Assembly: GCA_051652785.1 (NCBI GenBank)
Contig: JBOFUX010000059.1
Location: 1 to 45,267, forward strand
DNA length: 45,267 nt
Direction of reading: 5' to 3'
Source: JAGNZR01 sp051652785
GTDB taxonomy: Bacteria > Fusobacteriota > Fusobacteriia > Fusobacteriales > Fusobacteriaceae
Shown piece by piece: positions 1 through 8,484 of the stretch (positions within the stretch are counted from its first letter, which is position 1; the number at the start of each line of letters is the position of its first letter). The notes beneath the pieces were generated by a model that saw only the letters and a list, made by a program, of their open reading frames with translations, was not told where the DNA came from and made no database searches. A program made the position numbers and the translations under genes.

Positions 1-275
1 AATTAGTTATAGAAGAAAAAGAAGTTATTTTTTATAATATGAGTTTCATTTCACTTATATTATTCACAATTTTTTTCAGATATGCAATTATTTTAAGATT
101 TTTAGAGTATTTTAGATTGGGAATTGTTTTGATTGTACCCTATTTAATTTATAAAGTAAAAAATAAAAACAATAAATATTTAATTGTTTTTATCTTGATT
201 TTATATTTATTTTATAGATTTTATAATGGAATATATGATTATGGACTAATAAATTATAAAACTTGGATATTCTAA
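1..275 (+). CDS. C-terminal part of a polytopic membrane protein, probably EpsG/Wzy-like polymerase (cut by window start)
   Basis: The frame that ends with TAA at 273-275 stays open to the first bases of the window, so this is the tail of a longer gene and the ATG at 39 need not be its start. The visible part is very hydrophobic (Leu/Ile/Phe/Tyr-rich) with about two membrane segments separated by a short Lys/Asn-rich loop. An F-R-x-x-x-Y-F motif before a hydrophobic helix resembles the end of EpsG-family polysaccharide polymerases. The position, directly before glycosyltransferases, fits a polymerase or flippase of a surface-glycan cluster. The family call is an inference from a fragment; a Wzx-type flippase is the main alternative. 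Confidence 0.5.
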   Translation, partial: LVIEEKEVIFYNMSFISLILFTIFFRYAIILRFLEYFRLGIVLIVPYLIYKVKNKNNKYLIVFILILYLFYRFYNGIYDYGLINYKTWIF

Positions 276-308
276 ATTACCATATAACAAAAAAGGAGAA
301 ACTAAAAA

Positions 309-1103
309 ATGATAACAGTTTTTACTCCCACCTATAATAGAGCTTATGTATTACCCAAATTATACGAAAGTTTAAAAAAACAAAGTAGTAATAAATTTCA
401 ATGGCTTATAATTGATGACGGTTCTACCGATAATACTGAAGAATTAATAAAAAATTATAAAAAAGAAAATAAAATAGAAATAATCTATAAAAAATATCAA
501 AATGGTGGAAAAATGAGAGCTATTAACAAGGGAGTAGAGATTTGTTCTAAAGAACTATTTTTTATTGTTGACAGTGATGATTACTTACATAGCAAAGCTA
601 TAGAAAGAATATATGATTCTTATAAAAATTTGCCAAAAGAATTTGCAGGTATGGTTTTTAGAAAAAAAAATATAAAAGAAGGGAAAGAATTAACAGTTTT
701 TCCTAGTAAATTAATAGATTCCACACCTATTGAAATTTTTTATAATAAAAAAATTTTAGGAGATAAGGCAGAGATATTTAAAACCTCAATTTTAAGAGAA
801 AAAAACTTTATTTTTCCAGAAATAAAAGGTGAAAAGTTTATACCGGAGGGATTAATATGGAATAGAATAGGAAAAAAATATAAACTTAGATACATTGATG
901 AAATAATATATTATTTTGAATATATTCAAGATGGATATACTCAAAATTTTAATAAGTCAATAAAGGAAAATCCAGAAGGATTTAAAATGTACTATAAAGA
1001 GATGTTAACATATTCCATTCCTTTTTATAATAAAATAAAATTTCTTTTGCGTTATTTAGAAAGTAGTATTTTTTTATTCTTAAAAAAAGGAGAAAAGAAA
1101 TGA
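309..1103 (+). CDS. Family 2 glycosyltransferase
   Basis: The protein has 264 residues. The N-terminus (ITVFTPTYNRAYVL) is the typical GT-A opening of family 2 glycosyltransferases, followed by the nucleotide-binding D-D-G-S-T-D motif near residue 37 and a V-D-S-D-D metal/nucleotide-sugar motif near residue 90. It should transfer a sugar from a nucleotide donor to a lipid-linked glycan on the cytoplasmic face; donor and acceptor cannot be read from the sequence. An AAGGAG ribosome site near 293 precedes the ATG at 309. The stop overlaps the start of the next glycosyltransferase by 4 bases (ATGA), implying one operon. Confidence 0.88.
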   Translation: MITVFTPTYNRAYVLPKLYESLKKQSSNKFQWLIIDDGSTDNTEELIKNYKKENKIEIIYKKYQNGGKMRAINKGVEICSKELFFIVDSDDYLHSKAIERIYDSYKNLPKEFAGMVFRKKNIKEGKELTVFPSKLIDSTPIEIFYNKKILGDKAEIFKTSILREKNFIFPEIKGEKFIPEGLIWNRIGKKYKLRYIDEIIYYFEYIQDGYTQNFNKSIKENPEGFKMYYKEMLTYSIPFYNKIKFLLRYLESSIFLFLKKGEKK

Positions 1104-2173
1104 AGATACTTCATATAATAACTTCGTTAGAACTAGGGGGTGCAGAAAAACTCTTGACAGAATTAATACCACAACAAAGACTACAAGGTCATACAGTGGA
1201 CCTATTTCTTTTGTATGATAAAAATAAAGTTTTTGATATATCTTATGATTGTTCTAAATATAATTCTAAAACTTCGGTTTTAAATATATTTGAAATTTTA
1301 AAAAAAATAAAAAAAGGAAAATATAATATTGTTCATAGTCATTTAACTCATTCGCAAATTTGGACAGGATTAGCTAGACTTATAGATTTTTCGAAAAAAA
1401 GAAATTATGTAACAACAGAGCATAGCACTTCAAATAATAGAAGAAAAAATAATTGTTTTAAGTATTTAGACAAATTTATTTTTTCGAGATACAAAAAAAT
1501 AATATGTATTTCTGAAGCGGTAAAAGTAAGCTTGATTAATTGGTTAGAAACAAATGATAAAAAAGAAAAATATGTAGTTATAGAAAATGGTGTAAATTTA
1601 GATTATTTGAAACAATTAAAACCTTTAGATAGAAAAAAATTTAATTTAAAAAATGAAGATATAATAGTAACAATGGTCTCAAGATTAGACGGTTCTAAAG
1701 ACCATGAAACACTATTAAAGGCTATGACATTACTTCCTAAAATATATAAATTACTAATTGTAGGTATGGGTGAAAGAGAAAAAAAATTAAAAGAATTAGT
1801 TAAACTTTTAAAAATAGAAAAAAGAGTTCAATTCTTAGGATTGAGAAAAGATATAGGTGAAATTTTTAAAACTTCAAATATCGCAGTTCAATCATCTTAT
1901 TATGAAGGGTTTGGGCTCACCTCAGTAGAAGCTATGGCTTGTGGCATACCCTTACTCGCAAGTGATGTACCTGGACTAAGTGATGTGGTTAGAGGAGGAG
2001 GAATTTTATTTTCTTTAGGAAATAGTTTAGAACTTGCAAAAAAAATATTAAGTTTAGAAAACGAAATTTATAAAAATGAGATAATAGAAAAAGAGATAAT
2101 AAAAAGTGAAAAATACTCTATAAAAGTAAGCTGCATTAAATATTTAAATACGTATGAGGAAATAAATATATGA
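1100..2173 (+). CDS. Family 4 (GT-B) glycosyltransferase
   Basis: The protein has 357 residues. The N-terminal domain opens with a beta strand and a G-G-A-E-K loop, typical of family 4 glycosyltransferases. The C-terminal domain carries the E-x7-E type motif (SYYEGFGLTSVEAMACGIP, about residues 266-284) that binds the nucleotide-sugar. It lies in the glycan operon, overlapping its upstream neighbour by 4 bases and its downstream neighbour by 4 bases (ATGA at 2170). A retaining sugar transfer onto an undecaprenyl-linked intermediate is expected from the family; the sugar is unknown. Confidence 0.9.
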   Translation: MKILHIITSLELGGAEKLLTELIPQQRLQGHTVDLFLLYDKNKVFDISYDCSKYNSKTSVLNIFEILKKIKKGKYNIVHSHLTHSQIWTGLARLIDFSKKRNYVTTEHSTSNNRRKNNCFKYLDKFIFSRYKKIICISEAVKVSLINWLETNDKKEKYVVIENGVNLDYLKQLKPLDRKKFNLKNEDIIVTMVSRLDGSKDHETLLKAMTLLPKIYKLLIVGMGEREKKLKELVKLLKIEKRVQFLGLRKDIGEIFKTSNIAVQSSYYEGFGLTSVEAMACGIPLLASDVPGLSDVVRGGGILFSLGNSLELAKKILSLENEIYKNEIIEKEIIKSEKYSIKVSCIKYLNTYEEINI

Positions 2174-3303
2174 CTATATATTGGGGGATTGGAACTTTAT
2201 TATTGATAGGTAGCATATTTGATATATTTATAGAAAGTAGAAAAAAGGTATCAGTATATTATATTTTAATTTGTGTAATATCAATAATTTTTATGACACG
2301 ACATTTAATTGGTTGGGATTGGAATAATTATTATAATGATTTTAATAACTTAAATTTCGAGTATGAAAAAGGATATAGATTATTTGTAATTTTAGTGAAA
2401 AAAATTTATCCAAACTTTAATTTTTTTATAGGTTTAAACACATTTGTAGATTTTATATTAATTGGATGGATATTTAAAAAGTATTCACCCTACCCTATTT
2501 TTTCACTTTTTTTATATCTAGGAATATCAGGATTGTCACTAGAGATAGATTTACTAAGAAATGTAAAAAGCATACTTATATTTTTAATTTCATTAAAAGC
2601 GTTAAAAGAGAAAAAAATATTAATTTTTTTCTTATTAAATATTTTAGGAATGACTTTTCATATAACCTCTCTAATATATATTTTTTTATATTTTTTTATA
2701 AATAGAAATTGGAATAAAAACATTGTATTTGGACTTTTCATATTGGGAATATTATATTATTTTTCAGATTATACTTTAATAGTAGAATTTCTAAAAAAAA
2801 TTAATTTTTCTCAAATAGATAGTTATTTAGAATTAATTCAAAAAAACAAAAGAACTGGAAGCAATATTTTTTTTATAGAGAGAGTAATATTTTTTATTTT
2901 AGTATATATTAGTTCTTATTTTATAAATAAGAAACATAAAAAACTATTTTTAATATTTGAAAATAGTTCATATATTTATGTATTTATATTTTTATTTTGT
3001 TCAGAACTCTCTATAATTTCATTTAGATTATCTCTTCTTTTTGTTTTTGTCTATTGGATTATTTTTCCAATTATAATTAATTGTTCAACAACAAAAATAA
3101 AGATAATAATATTAATTTTAGCCTTAATCTTTATAGGGGTAAAAAATTGGAATTTCTTTACTTTTAAAGGAAATCAAATAGTATATGATTATGAAAATAT
3201 TTTTTTTAAACACAAATCCTATGATGAAAAAGTAAAAAAGCTAAAATTAGCTGTTAAATATAAAGAAGAAGGAAAAAAAAGAGAATTACTTATTTTATAT
3301 TAA
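2170..3303 (+). CDS. EpsG-family polysaccharide polymerase-like membrane protein
   Basis: The protein has 377 residues and about ten predicted membrane segments. The early motif T-R-H-L-I-G-W-D-W-N-N-Y-Y near residue 43 matches the first periplasmic loop typical of EpsG proteins, where a charged residue precedes G-x-D-x-x-x-Y. Such proteins act as Wzy-type polymerases that join repeat units of an exopolysaccharide or O-antigen at the outer face of the inner membrane. It sits between two GT-B enzymes and overlaps the upstream gene by 4 bases. The Lys/Glu-rich end is cytoplasmic-like. Chain specificity cannot be predicted. Confidence 0.75.
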   Translation: MTIYWGIGTLLLIGSIFDIFIESRKKVSVYYILICVISIIFMTRHLIGWDWNNYYNDFNNLNFEYEKGYRLFVILVKKIYPNFNFFIGLNTFVDFILIGWIFKKYSPYPIFSLFLYLGISGLSLEIDLLRNVKSILIFLISLKALKEKKILIFFLLNILGMTFHITSLIYIFLYFFINRNWNKNIVFGLFILGILYYFSDYTLIVEFLKKINFSQIDSYLELIQKNKRTGSNIFFIERVIFFILVYISSYFINKKHKKLFLIFENSSYIYVFIFLFCSELSIISFRLSLLFVFVYWIIFPIIINCSTTKIKIIILILALIFIGVKNWNFFTFKGNQIVYDYENIFFKHKSYDEKVKKLKLAVKYKEEGKKRELLILY

Positions 3304-3316
3304 AATGGGAGAGCTA

Positions 3317-4429
3317 ATGAAAATAGTGTTTGTAGCGAATAAACTTTGGGATATTTATATATTTAGAGGAAGAATAATAAAAAAATTAGTTGAAGATGGT
3401 CATGAAATAATAATTATAGCTCCAGATGATAAAAGAATCAATATTGAAAAAGAACTAGGAGTGAAAGTTATTGATATAGAAGTGGATAAACGGGGAATAA
3501 ATCCGATAAAAGATTTAAAACTTATGATAAATTTATTAAAAATATATAAAAAAGAAAAACCTGATTTAATATTTCATTATACAATTAAACTAAATATTTA
3601 CGGGACTATGTCTGCTAGAATTTTAAGGAAAAAAAATATAGCAATAATAACAGGATTGGGTTATTCTTTTGTAAATAAAGGAGCCTTATCTAAATTAGTT
3701 AAAATTTTATATAAACTATCCTTGAGATTTGCAAGTGAGGTCTGGGTTTTAAATAGTGATGATAAAATTTTATTATTAGAAAAAAAAATAGTAAAAGAGG
3801 ATAAAATTTTTATTCTTCCTAGTGAAGGGGTAGATGTTGAAAAATATAAACCTATAATTTCAAAAAGAAAAGATAATAAAATAATATTTCTTATGATTGC
3901 AAGAGCTTTTTATGATAAAGGTTTTGGGGAGTATACAGAGGTTGCAAAAATATTAAAGGGAAAATATGGTTTAAATATTGAGTTTCAATTTTTAGGAGCA
4001 CTAGGGGAATCACAACGTTCTGGGATAGGAAAACTAGAGATGGAAAAAATTCAAAGAGAAGGAACTTTAACATATTTAGGAATAACCAATGATGTTCCAA
4101 GTATAGTAAAAGATTGTGATTGTATAATTCTCCCTTCATATAGAGAGGGAATGTCCATGGTACTACTAGAGGGGGCGGCAATGGAAAAACCTTTAATAGC
4201 CACTGATGTAACTGGTTGTAAAGAGATTATAGAAGATGGGAAAACAGGATTTTTAGTTAAAGCTAAATCTCCCTCATCTCTATTAGAAGGGATAGAGAAA
4301 TTTATAAAATTATCTAATAAAGATAGAGTGTTGCTAGGAGTACGAGGACGAGAAAAAATTATGAAACAATATCAAGATAAAATAGTGATAAAAATATATA
4401 GAGATAAGGTGAAAAAGTATGGAGCTTAG
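3317..4429 (+). CDS. Family 4 glycosyltransferase (PglA/TuaC-like)
   Basis: A GT-B glycosyltransferase of about 370 residues. The N-terminal domain reads MKIVFVANKLWDIYIFRG, and the C-terminal domain has the donor motif L-P-S-Y-R-E-G-M-S-M-V-L-L-E-G-A near residue 270 and a T-D-V-T-G-C-K-E segment. This style is seen in enzymes that add HexNAc to undecaprenyl-PP-linked sugars (PglA group); that specificity is inferred. An upstream in-frame ATG at 3305 exists, but the GGGAG at 3307-3311 is placed 5 bases before the ATG at 3317, so the later start is preferred. The end overlaps the next gene by 11 bases. Confidence 0.87.
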   Translation: MKIVFVANKLWDIYIFRGRIIKKLVEDGHEIIIIAPDDKRINIEKELGVKVIDIEVDKRGINPIKDLKLMINLLKIYKKEKPDLIFHYTIKLNIYGTMSARILRKKNIAIITGLGYSFVNKGALSKLVKILYKLSLRFASEVWVLNSDDKILLLEKKIVKEDKIFILPSEGVDVEKYKPIISKRKDNKIIFLMIARAFYDKGFGEYTEVAKILKGKYGLNIEFQFLGALGESQRSGIGKLEMEKIQREGTLTYLGITNDVPSIVKDCDCIILPSYREGMSMVLLEGAAMEKPLIATDVTGCKEIIEDGKTGFLVKAKSPSSLLEGIEKFIKLSNKDRVLLGVRGREKIMKQYQDKIVIKIYRDKVKKYGA

Positions 4430-5411
4430 TATAATAGTCCCAATTTATATGGTAGAAAATTATTTAGAAGAATGCTTAGAGAGTTTGTATAAAATAGAAG
4501 GAATAAAAAAAGAAATTATTCTTGTAAATGATGGTTCTCCTGACAATTCCTATTTAATTATTGAAAGCTTTAAAAAAAAATATCCTAAAGAAACTGTGGT
4601 TATAGAAAAGGAAAACGGGGGGTTATCATCAGCTAGAAATTTAGGAATTAAGGTAGCTAAAGGAAAGTATATATCTTTTATAGACAGTGATGATTTCATT
4701 GATCCGGTTATGTTTAAAAAATTTTTTCAAGAAGGAATAAAAGAAAAAGAGCTAGATATAATTGTAGGTAATATGAGATATTATATAGAAGGGAAAAAAG
4801 GAATGCCATTATTCAGGTCTCCTAAAATAAAATCAGGAGAAATATTTATAGGGATAGATTTTTTAGCTGAAACCTTGAAAAAGCCTAAATGTTTTAGAGA
4901 AGAAGTTGTTGACGATATATATAGAAAAGATTTTTTAATAAAAAATAATCTCTATTTTCAAGAGGGAATACTTCATGAAGATAGTCTTTTTACAACTCTT
5001 GCTTATATAAAAGCTGAAAAAATAAAATATTTTGATTATGAATTTTATTTTTATAGACAAAGAGTAGGAGGAATAATGTCAAAAGTAACTGAATATTCTT
5101 TGTATTCATTAGAAAAAATTTCTTTTATATTGAGAGAAGAGTATTTTAAATTAGAATCTAGTGTAGGAAAATTAGCACTTAGCAAACTAATTTTAAGTTT
5201 TTATAAAGTTGTAGTTTATAGAAAATATGAAAAAAATAAAAATGATATAACTCCTTATAAAAAATTCAGAAAATTGTATAGAGAGCTTTTTGGTTGGAAA
5301 AACAAGATTTTTAATGAAGATATTTTATTTATATCGTTAAAGCTTTCTTTAATATTAAGAAAGCTTGTAAATAAAGAGATAACTAATAAGCAAAAAATAC
5401 CTAAGCTATAA
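4419..5411 (+). CDS. Family 2 glycosyltransferase (EpsJ-like)
   Basis: The protein has 330 residues. It opens with ELSIIVPIYMVENYLEECL, followed by the D-G-S-P-D-N nucleotide-binding motif, the N-G-G-L-S-S-A-R-N-L-G segment and the D-S-D-D-F metal-binding motif (about residue 86), a classic family 2 GT-A domain. The C-terminal third is basic with aromatic residues and may contact the membrane. It is the last gene of the polysaccharide cluster; its start lies inside the preceding gene. The 3' end contains a 10-bp-arm inverted repeat at 5340-5366. No clear U-run terminator follows it before the pyk promoter. Confidence 0.9.
   Translation: MELSIIVPIYMVENYLEECLESLYKIEGIKKEIILVNDGSPDNSYLIIESFKKKYPKETVVIEKENGGLSSARNLGIKVAKGKYISFIDSDDFIDPVMFKKFFQEGIKEKELDIIVGNMRYYIEGKKGMPLFRSPKIKSGEIFIGIDFLAETLKKPKCFREEVVDDIYRKDFLIKNNLYFQEGILHEDSLFTTLAYIKAEKIKYFDYEFYFYRQRVGGIMSKVTEYSLYSLEKISFILREEYFKLESSVGKLALSKLILSFYKVVVYRKYEKNKNDITPYKKFRKLYRELFGWKNKIFNEDILFISLKLSLILRKLVNKEITNKQKIPKL
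5340..5366. repeat. 10-bp perfect inverted repeat in 3' end of glycosyltransferase gene
   Basis: The arms AAGCTTTCTT (5340-5349) and AAGAAAGCTT (5357-5366) flank a 7-base AT loop. It lies inside the last codons of the family 2 glycosyltransferase gene. No U-run follows, so it is not a typical terminator. It may be an mRNA-end hairpin or chance. Confidence 0.5.
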
Positions 5412-5465
5412 AACTAAAGCAGTAAATTTAATCTTAAAACGATTAAAAAATAACCTAGAACTTTC

Positions 5466-5494
5466 TTGACATAATATATATATTAGAGTAAAAT
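5466..5494 (+). promoter_or_regulatory. Sigma-70-type promoter P1 of pyk
   Basis: A perfect -35 box TTGACA (5466-5471) is separated by 17 bp from TAAAAT (5489-5494). Transcription should start near 5501, giving a leader of about 85 bases before pyk. Confidence 0.8.
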
Positions 5495-5526
5495 TAATAA
5501 AGCGAAAAAATTTTGATATATCATGT

Positions 5527-5535
5527 TGGTATAAT
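5527..5535 (+). promoter_or_regulatory. Possible second pyk promoter P2 (extended -10)
   Basis: TGGTATAAT is an extended -10 (TG plus one base plus a perfect TATAAT at 5530-5535). No good -35 lies 17 bp upstream. The start would be near 5542. Confidence 0.5.
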
Positions 5536-5587
5536 AAAAAAAGAATAATTTTGAAATAAAAATAAAATATAATAGAGGTGATTTTGC

Positions 5588-7003
5588 ATGAAAAAAACAA
5601 AAATAGTTTGTACAATAGGTCCAAAAACAGAATCTCATGAAATGTTAGGAAAGCTTATAGAAGCTGGAATGAATGTAATGAGACTTAATTTCTCTCATGG
5701 AAATTATGAAGAACATGGAATTAGAATAAAAAACTTAAGAGAAGTAATGGTAACCACAGGAAAGAGAGTAGCGGTACTATTAGATACAAAAGGTCCTGAA
5801 ATTAGAACTATAAAGTTAGAAGGCGGCGCTGATGTTTCTCTTGTTGCTGGTCAAAAATTTACTTTAACAACTGATGAAAAAGTAATTGGAAACAAAGAAG
5901 TAGTAGCAGTTACATACAAAGGATTAACTAATGATTTAAAGCCTGGAAATACAATACTTTTAGATGATGGTCTATTAGAAATGACTGTTGTAGAAGTTGT
6001 AGGAAAAGAAGTTAGATGTGTTGTAGAAAATAATGGAGATTTAGGAGAAAACAAAGGGGTTAATTTACCTAATGTTTCTGTAAGTTTACCTGCATTATCA
6101 GAAAAAGATATTTCAGATTTAAAATTTGGTTGTGAGCAAAATGTAGATTTCGTAGCAGCATCTTTTATTAGAAAAGCTGATGACGTTAAAGCAGTAAGAA
6201 ATTGTTTAGACTCTAATGGTGGGGTAAGTATAAAAATTATTTCAAAAATAGAAAACCAAGAAGGGTTAGATAATTTTGAGGAAATTTTAGAACTTTCTGA
6301 TGGAATAATGGTAGCAAGAGGAGATTTAGGAGTAGAGATACCAGTTGAAGAAGTTCCTTTCGCTCAAAAGATGATGATAGAAAGATGTAATGAAGAAGGA
6401 AAAATGGTTATAACAGCAACTCAAATGTTAGATTCTATGATAAAAAATCCTAGACCAACTAGAGCAGAAGCTGGAGACGTTGCTAATGCAATTATAGATG
6501 GTACAGATGCAGTTATGTTATCTGGAGAGACAGCTAAAGGAAAATATCCTGTTGAATCAGTAAAAGTAATGGCAAGAATAGCAGAAAAAACTGATCCTTT
6601 AATTCCGTGTTTTGATGCTTTTGGAACTGGTGGAGTTAGCGCTGTTACAGAAGCAATAGCTAAAGGGACTGTAGATGTATCTGAAGCAATAGAAGCAAAA
6701 TTAATAGTTGTGGGAACAAAATCTGGAAGATCTGCTAAAGCAGTAAGAAAATATTTTCCTGATGCACATATTTTAGCTATAACAAATACAGAAAAAACAG
6801 CTAATCAATTAGTTCTTTCAAGAGGGATAACTTCTTGTTTAGTAGAAAAAAATATGAATATAGATGAATTCTTTAAATTAGCAGAACAAAAAGCTATAGA
6901 AATATTTGGTTTAATTTCTGGAGACGTAATGGTAGCCTCTTGTGGTGAACAGGTTTATCAAGCAGGAACTGCAAACACAATGAAAGTTATAGTAATAAAA
7001 TAA
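5588..7003 (+). CDS. pyk: Pyruvate kinase
   Basis: A 471-residue protein converting phosphoenolpyruvate and ADP to pyruvate and ATP, the last step of glycolysis. The start MKKTKIVCTIGPKTES, the N-F-S-H-G motif (residues about 34-38), L-D-T-K-G-P-E-I-R, the active-site S-K-I-E-N segment with catalytic Lys near residue 219, and M-V-A-R-G-D-L-G-V-E near 240 are all canonical. The length fits the short form without a C-terminal PEP-utiliser domain. AGAGGTGATT precedes the ATG. Two promoter candidates lie upstream. No strong terminator separates it from enolase, so read-through into eno is likely. Confidence 0.98.
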   Translation: MKKTKIVCTIGPKTESHEMLGKLIEAGMNVMRLNFSHGNYEEHGIRIKNLREVMVTTGKRVAVLLDTKGPEIRTIKLEGGADVSLVAGQKFTLTTDEKVIGNKEVVAVTYKGLTNDLKPGNTILLDDGLLEMTVVEVVGKEVRCVVENNGDLGENKGVNLPNVSVSLPALSEKDISDLKFGCEQNVDFVAASFIRKADDVKAVRNCLDSNGGVSIKIISKIENQEGLDNFEEILELSDGIMVARGDLGVEIPVEEVPFAQKMMIERCNEEGKMVITATQMLDSMIKNPRPTRAEAGDVANAIIDGTDAVMLSGETAKGKYPVESVKVMARIAEKTDPLIPCFDAFGTGGVSAVTEAIAKGTVDVSEAIEAKLIVVGTKSGRSAKAVRKYFPDAHILAITNTEKTANQLVLSRGITSCLVEKNMNIDEFFKLAEQKAIEIFGLISGDVMVASCGEQVYQAGTANTMKVIVIK

Positions 7004-7037
7004 ATTTAAACTTATTCATAAACTTTAAAGTCTAATC

Positions 7038-7066
7038 AATGTGATGACATAAAAACTCAGCACATT
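7038..7066. other. Hairpin in pyk-eno intergenic region
   Basis: AATGTG (7038-7043) pairs with CACATT (7061-7066), and inner TGA/TCA extend the stem past a single mismatch. No U-run follows. It may be an mRNA processing or stability element between the two glycolytic genes. Confidence 0.35.
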
Positions 7067-7111
7067 ATTCTATAGAAATAAAAATATTATATAAAATTTA
7101 GGAGGAAAATA

Positions 7112-8419
7112 ATGACTAAAATTGCAGATGTAATAGCGAGAGAGATTCTTGATTCAAGAGGGAATCCAACTGTAGAGGTAGATGTAATACTTGAGTGTGG
7201 AGCAAAAGGAAGAGCAGCAGTTCCATCAGGAGCTTCAACTGGAGCTTATGAAGCAGTAGAATTAAGAGATAAAGATAAATCAAGATATTTAGGAAACGGA
7301 GTTCTTAAAGCTGTTGGACATGTAAATGGAGAATTAAAAGACTTAGTTGTAGGGATGGATGCACTTAATCAAGTAGCATTAGATAACGCAATGATAGCTT
7401 GTGATGGGACACCTAATAAAGCAAGGCTAGGAGCTAATGCAATTTTAGGAGTATCATTAGCAACTGCTAAAGCAGCAGCTGATGCTATGGATATGCCTTT
7501 ATACAAATATTTAGGTGGAGTAAATGCTAAAGAGTTACCATTACCTATGATGAATATACTAAATGGAGGATCTCATGCGGATTCAGCAGTAGACGTACAA
7601 GAGTTTATGGTTCAACCAGTTGGAGCAAAAACATTTACAGAAGCAATGAGAATGGGGAGCGAAATTTTTCATAACTTAGGAAAAATATTAAAAGCAAATG
7701 GAGATTCTACAAATGTAGGAAACGAAGGTGGATATGCGCCAGCTAAAATAAACGGAACTGAAGGCGCTCTAGACATAATCGTTGAAGCTTGTTTAAAAGC
7801 CGGATATAAGCCAGGTGTAGATGTAACTTTTGCTATGGATGCAGCAGCAACAGAATTTTATAAAGAGGTTTCTCCAGGGAAATTTGAATATCATTTTAAA
7901 AGAGAGGGAGGAGTAGTTAGAACTTCAGCAGAAATGGTAGAATGGTATGTTGGGTTATGTAAAAAATATCCAATTAAATCTATAGAAGATGGATTAGGAG
8001 AAGATGACTGGGCTGGATTTGCTGCACTAACAGCAAAGTTAGGAGATAAAGTTCAAATAGTTGGAGACGATCTTTTCGTTACTAATACTGAAATGTTATC
8101 TAGAGGAATAAAAGAAAAAGCAGCGAACTCTATATTAATAAAATTAAATCAAATAGGAACTTTAACAGAGACTTTAGATGCGATAGAAATGGCTAAAAGA
8201 GCTGGATTTACAGCAGTTGTATCTCATAGATCAGGAGAAACTGAAGATGCTACAATAGCTGATATAGCTGTTGCAACAAATGCAGGACAAATAAAAACTG
8301 GTTCAACTTCAAGAACTGATAGAATGGCTAAATATAACCAATTATTAAGAATTGAAGAAGAGTTAGGAGCTGTAGCTCAATATAAAGGGTTAGGAGTTTT
8401 TTATAATATAAACAACTAA
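7112..8419 (+). CDS. eno: Enolase
   Basis: A 435-residue enzyme that dehydrates 2-phosphoglycerate to phosphoenolpyruvate, supplying the substrate of the upstream pyruvate kinase. Visible family signatures: E-I-L-D-S-R-G-N-P-T-V-E-V near the start, the substrate loop S-G-A-S-T-G-A, G-N-E-G-G-Y-A-P with the acid-base Glu (about residue 206), the S-I-L-I-K-L-N-Q-I-G motif with catalytic Lys (about 343), and S-H-R-S-G-E-T-E-D. An AGGAGG-type site lies 7 bases before the ATG. A strong terminator follows at 8428. Confidence 0.98.
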   Translation: MTKIADVIAREILDSRGNPTVEVDVILECGAKGRAAVPSGASTGAYEAVELRDKDKSRYLGNGVLKAVGHVNGELKDLVVGMDALNQVALDNAMIACDGTPNKARLGANAILGVSLATAKAAADAMDMPLYKYLGGVNAKELPLPMMNILNGGSHADSAVDVQEFMVQPVGAKTFTEAMRMGSEIFHNLGKILKANGDSTNVGNEGGYAPAKINGTEGALDIIVEACLKAGYKPGVDVTFAMDAAATEFYKEVSPGKFEYHFKREGGVVRTSAEMVEWYVGLCKKYPIKSIEDGLGEDDWAGFAALTAKLGDKVQIVGDDLFVTNTEMLSRGIKEKAANSILIKLNQIGTLTETLDAIEMAKRAGFTAVVSHRSGETEDATIADIAVATNAGQIKTGSTSRTDRMAKYNQLLRIEEELGAVAQYKGLGVFYNINN

Positions 8420-8427
8420 TTAAAACT

Positions 8428-8460
8428 AAAAGCCACTGGGAACAGTGGCTTTTATCTTAT
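8428..8460 (+). terminator. Rho-independent terminator after eno
   Basis: An 11-bp stem (8428-8438 with 8443-8453; GCCACTG/CAGTGGC core) closes a GGAA tetraloop and is followed by a short T-rich run. Confidence 0.88.
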
Positions 8461-8484
8461 AATATATAAAAGGAGGGATAGCGT

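Noticed and set aside
3305..3316. ATG at 3305 as start of the family 4 glycosyltransferase
   Set aside because: The GGGAG that serves the ATG at 3317 lies within these codons, so 3317 is better.
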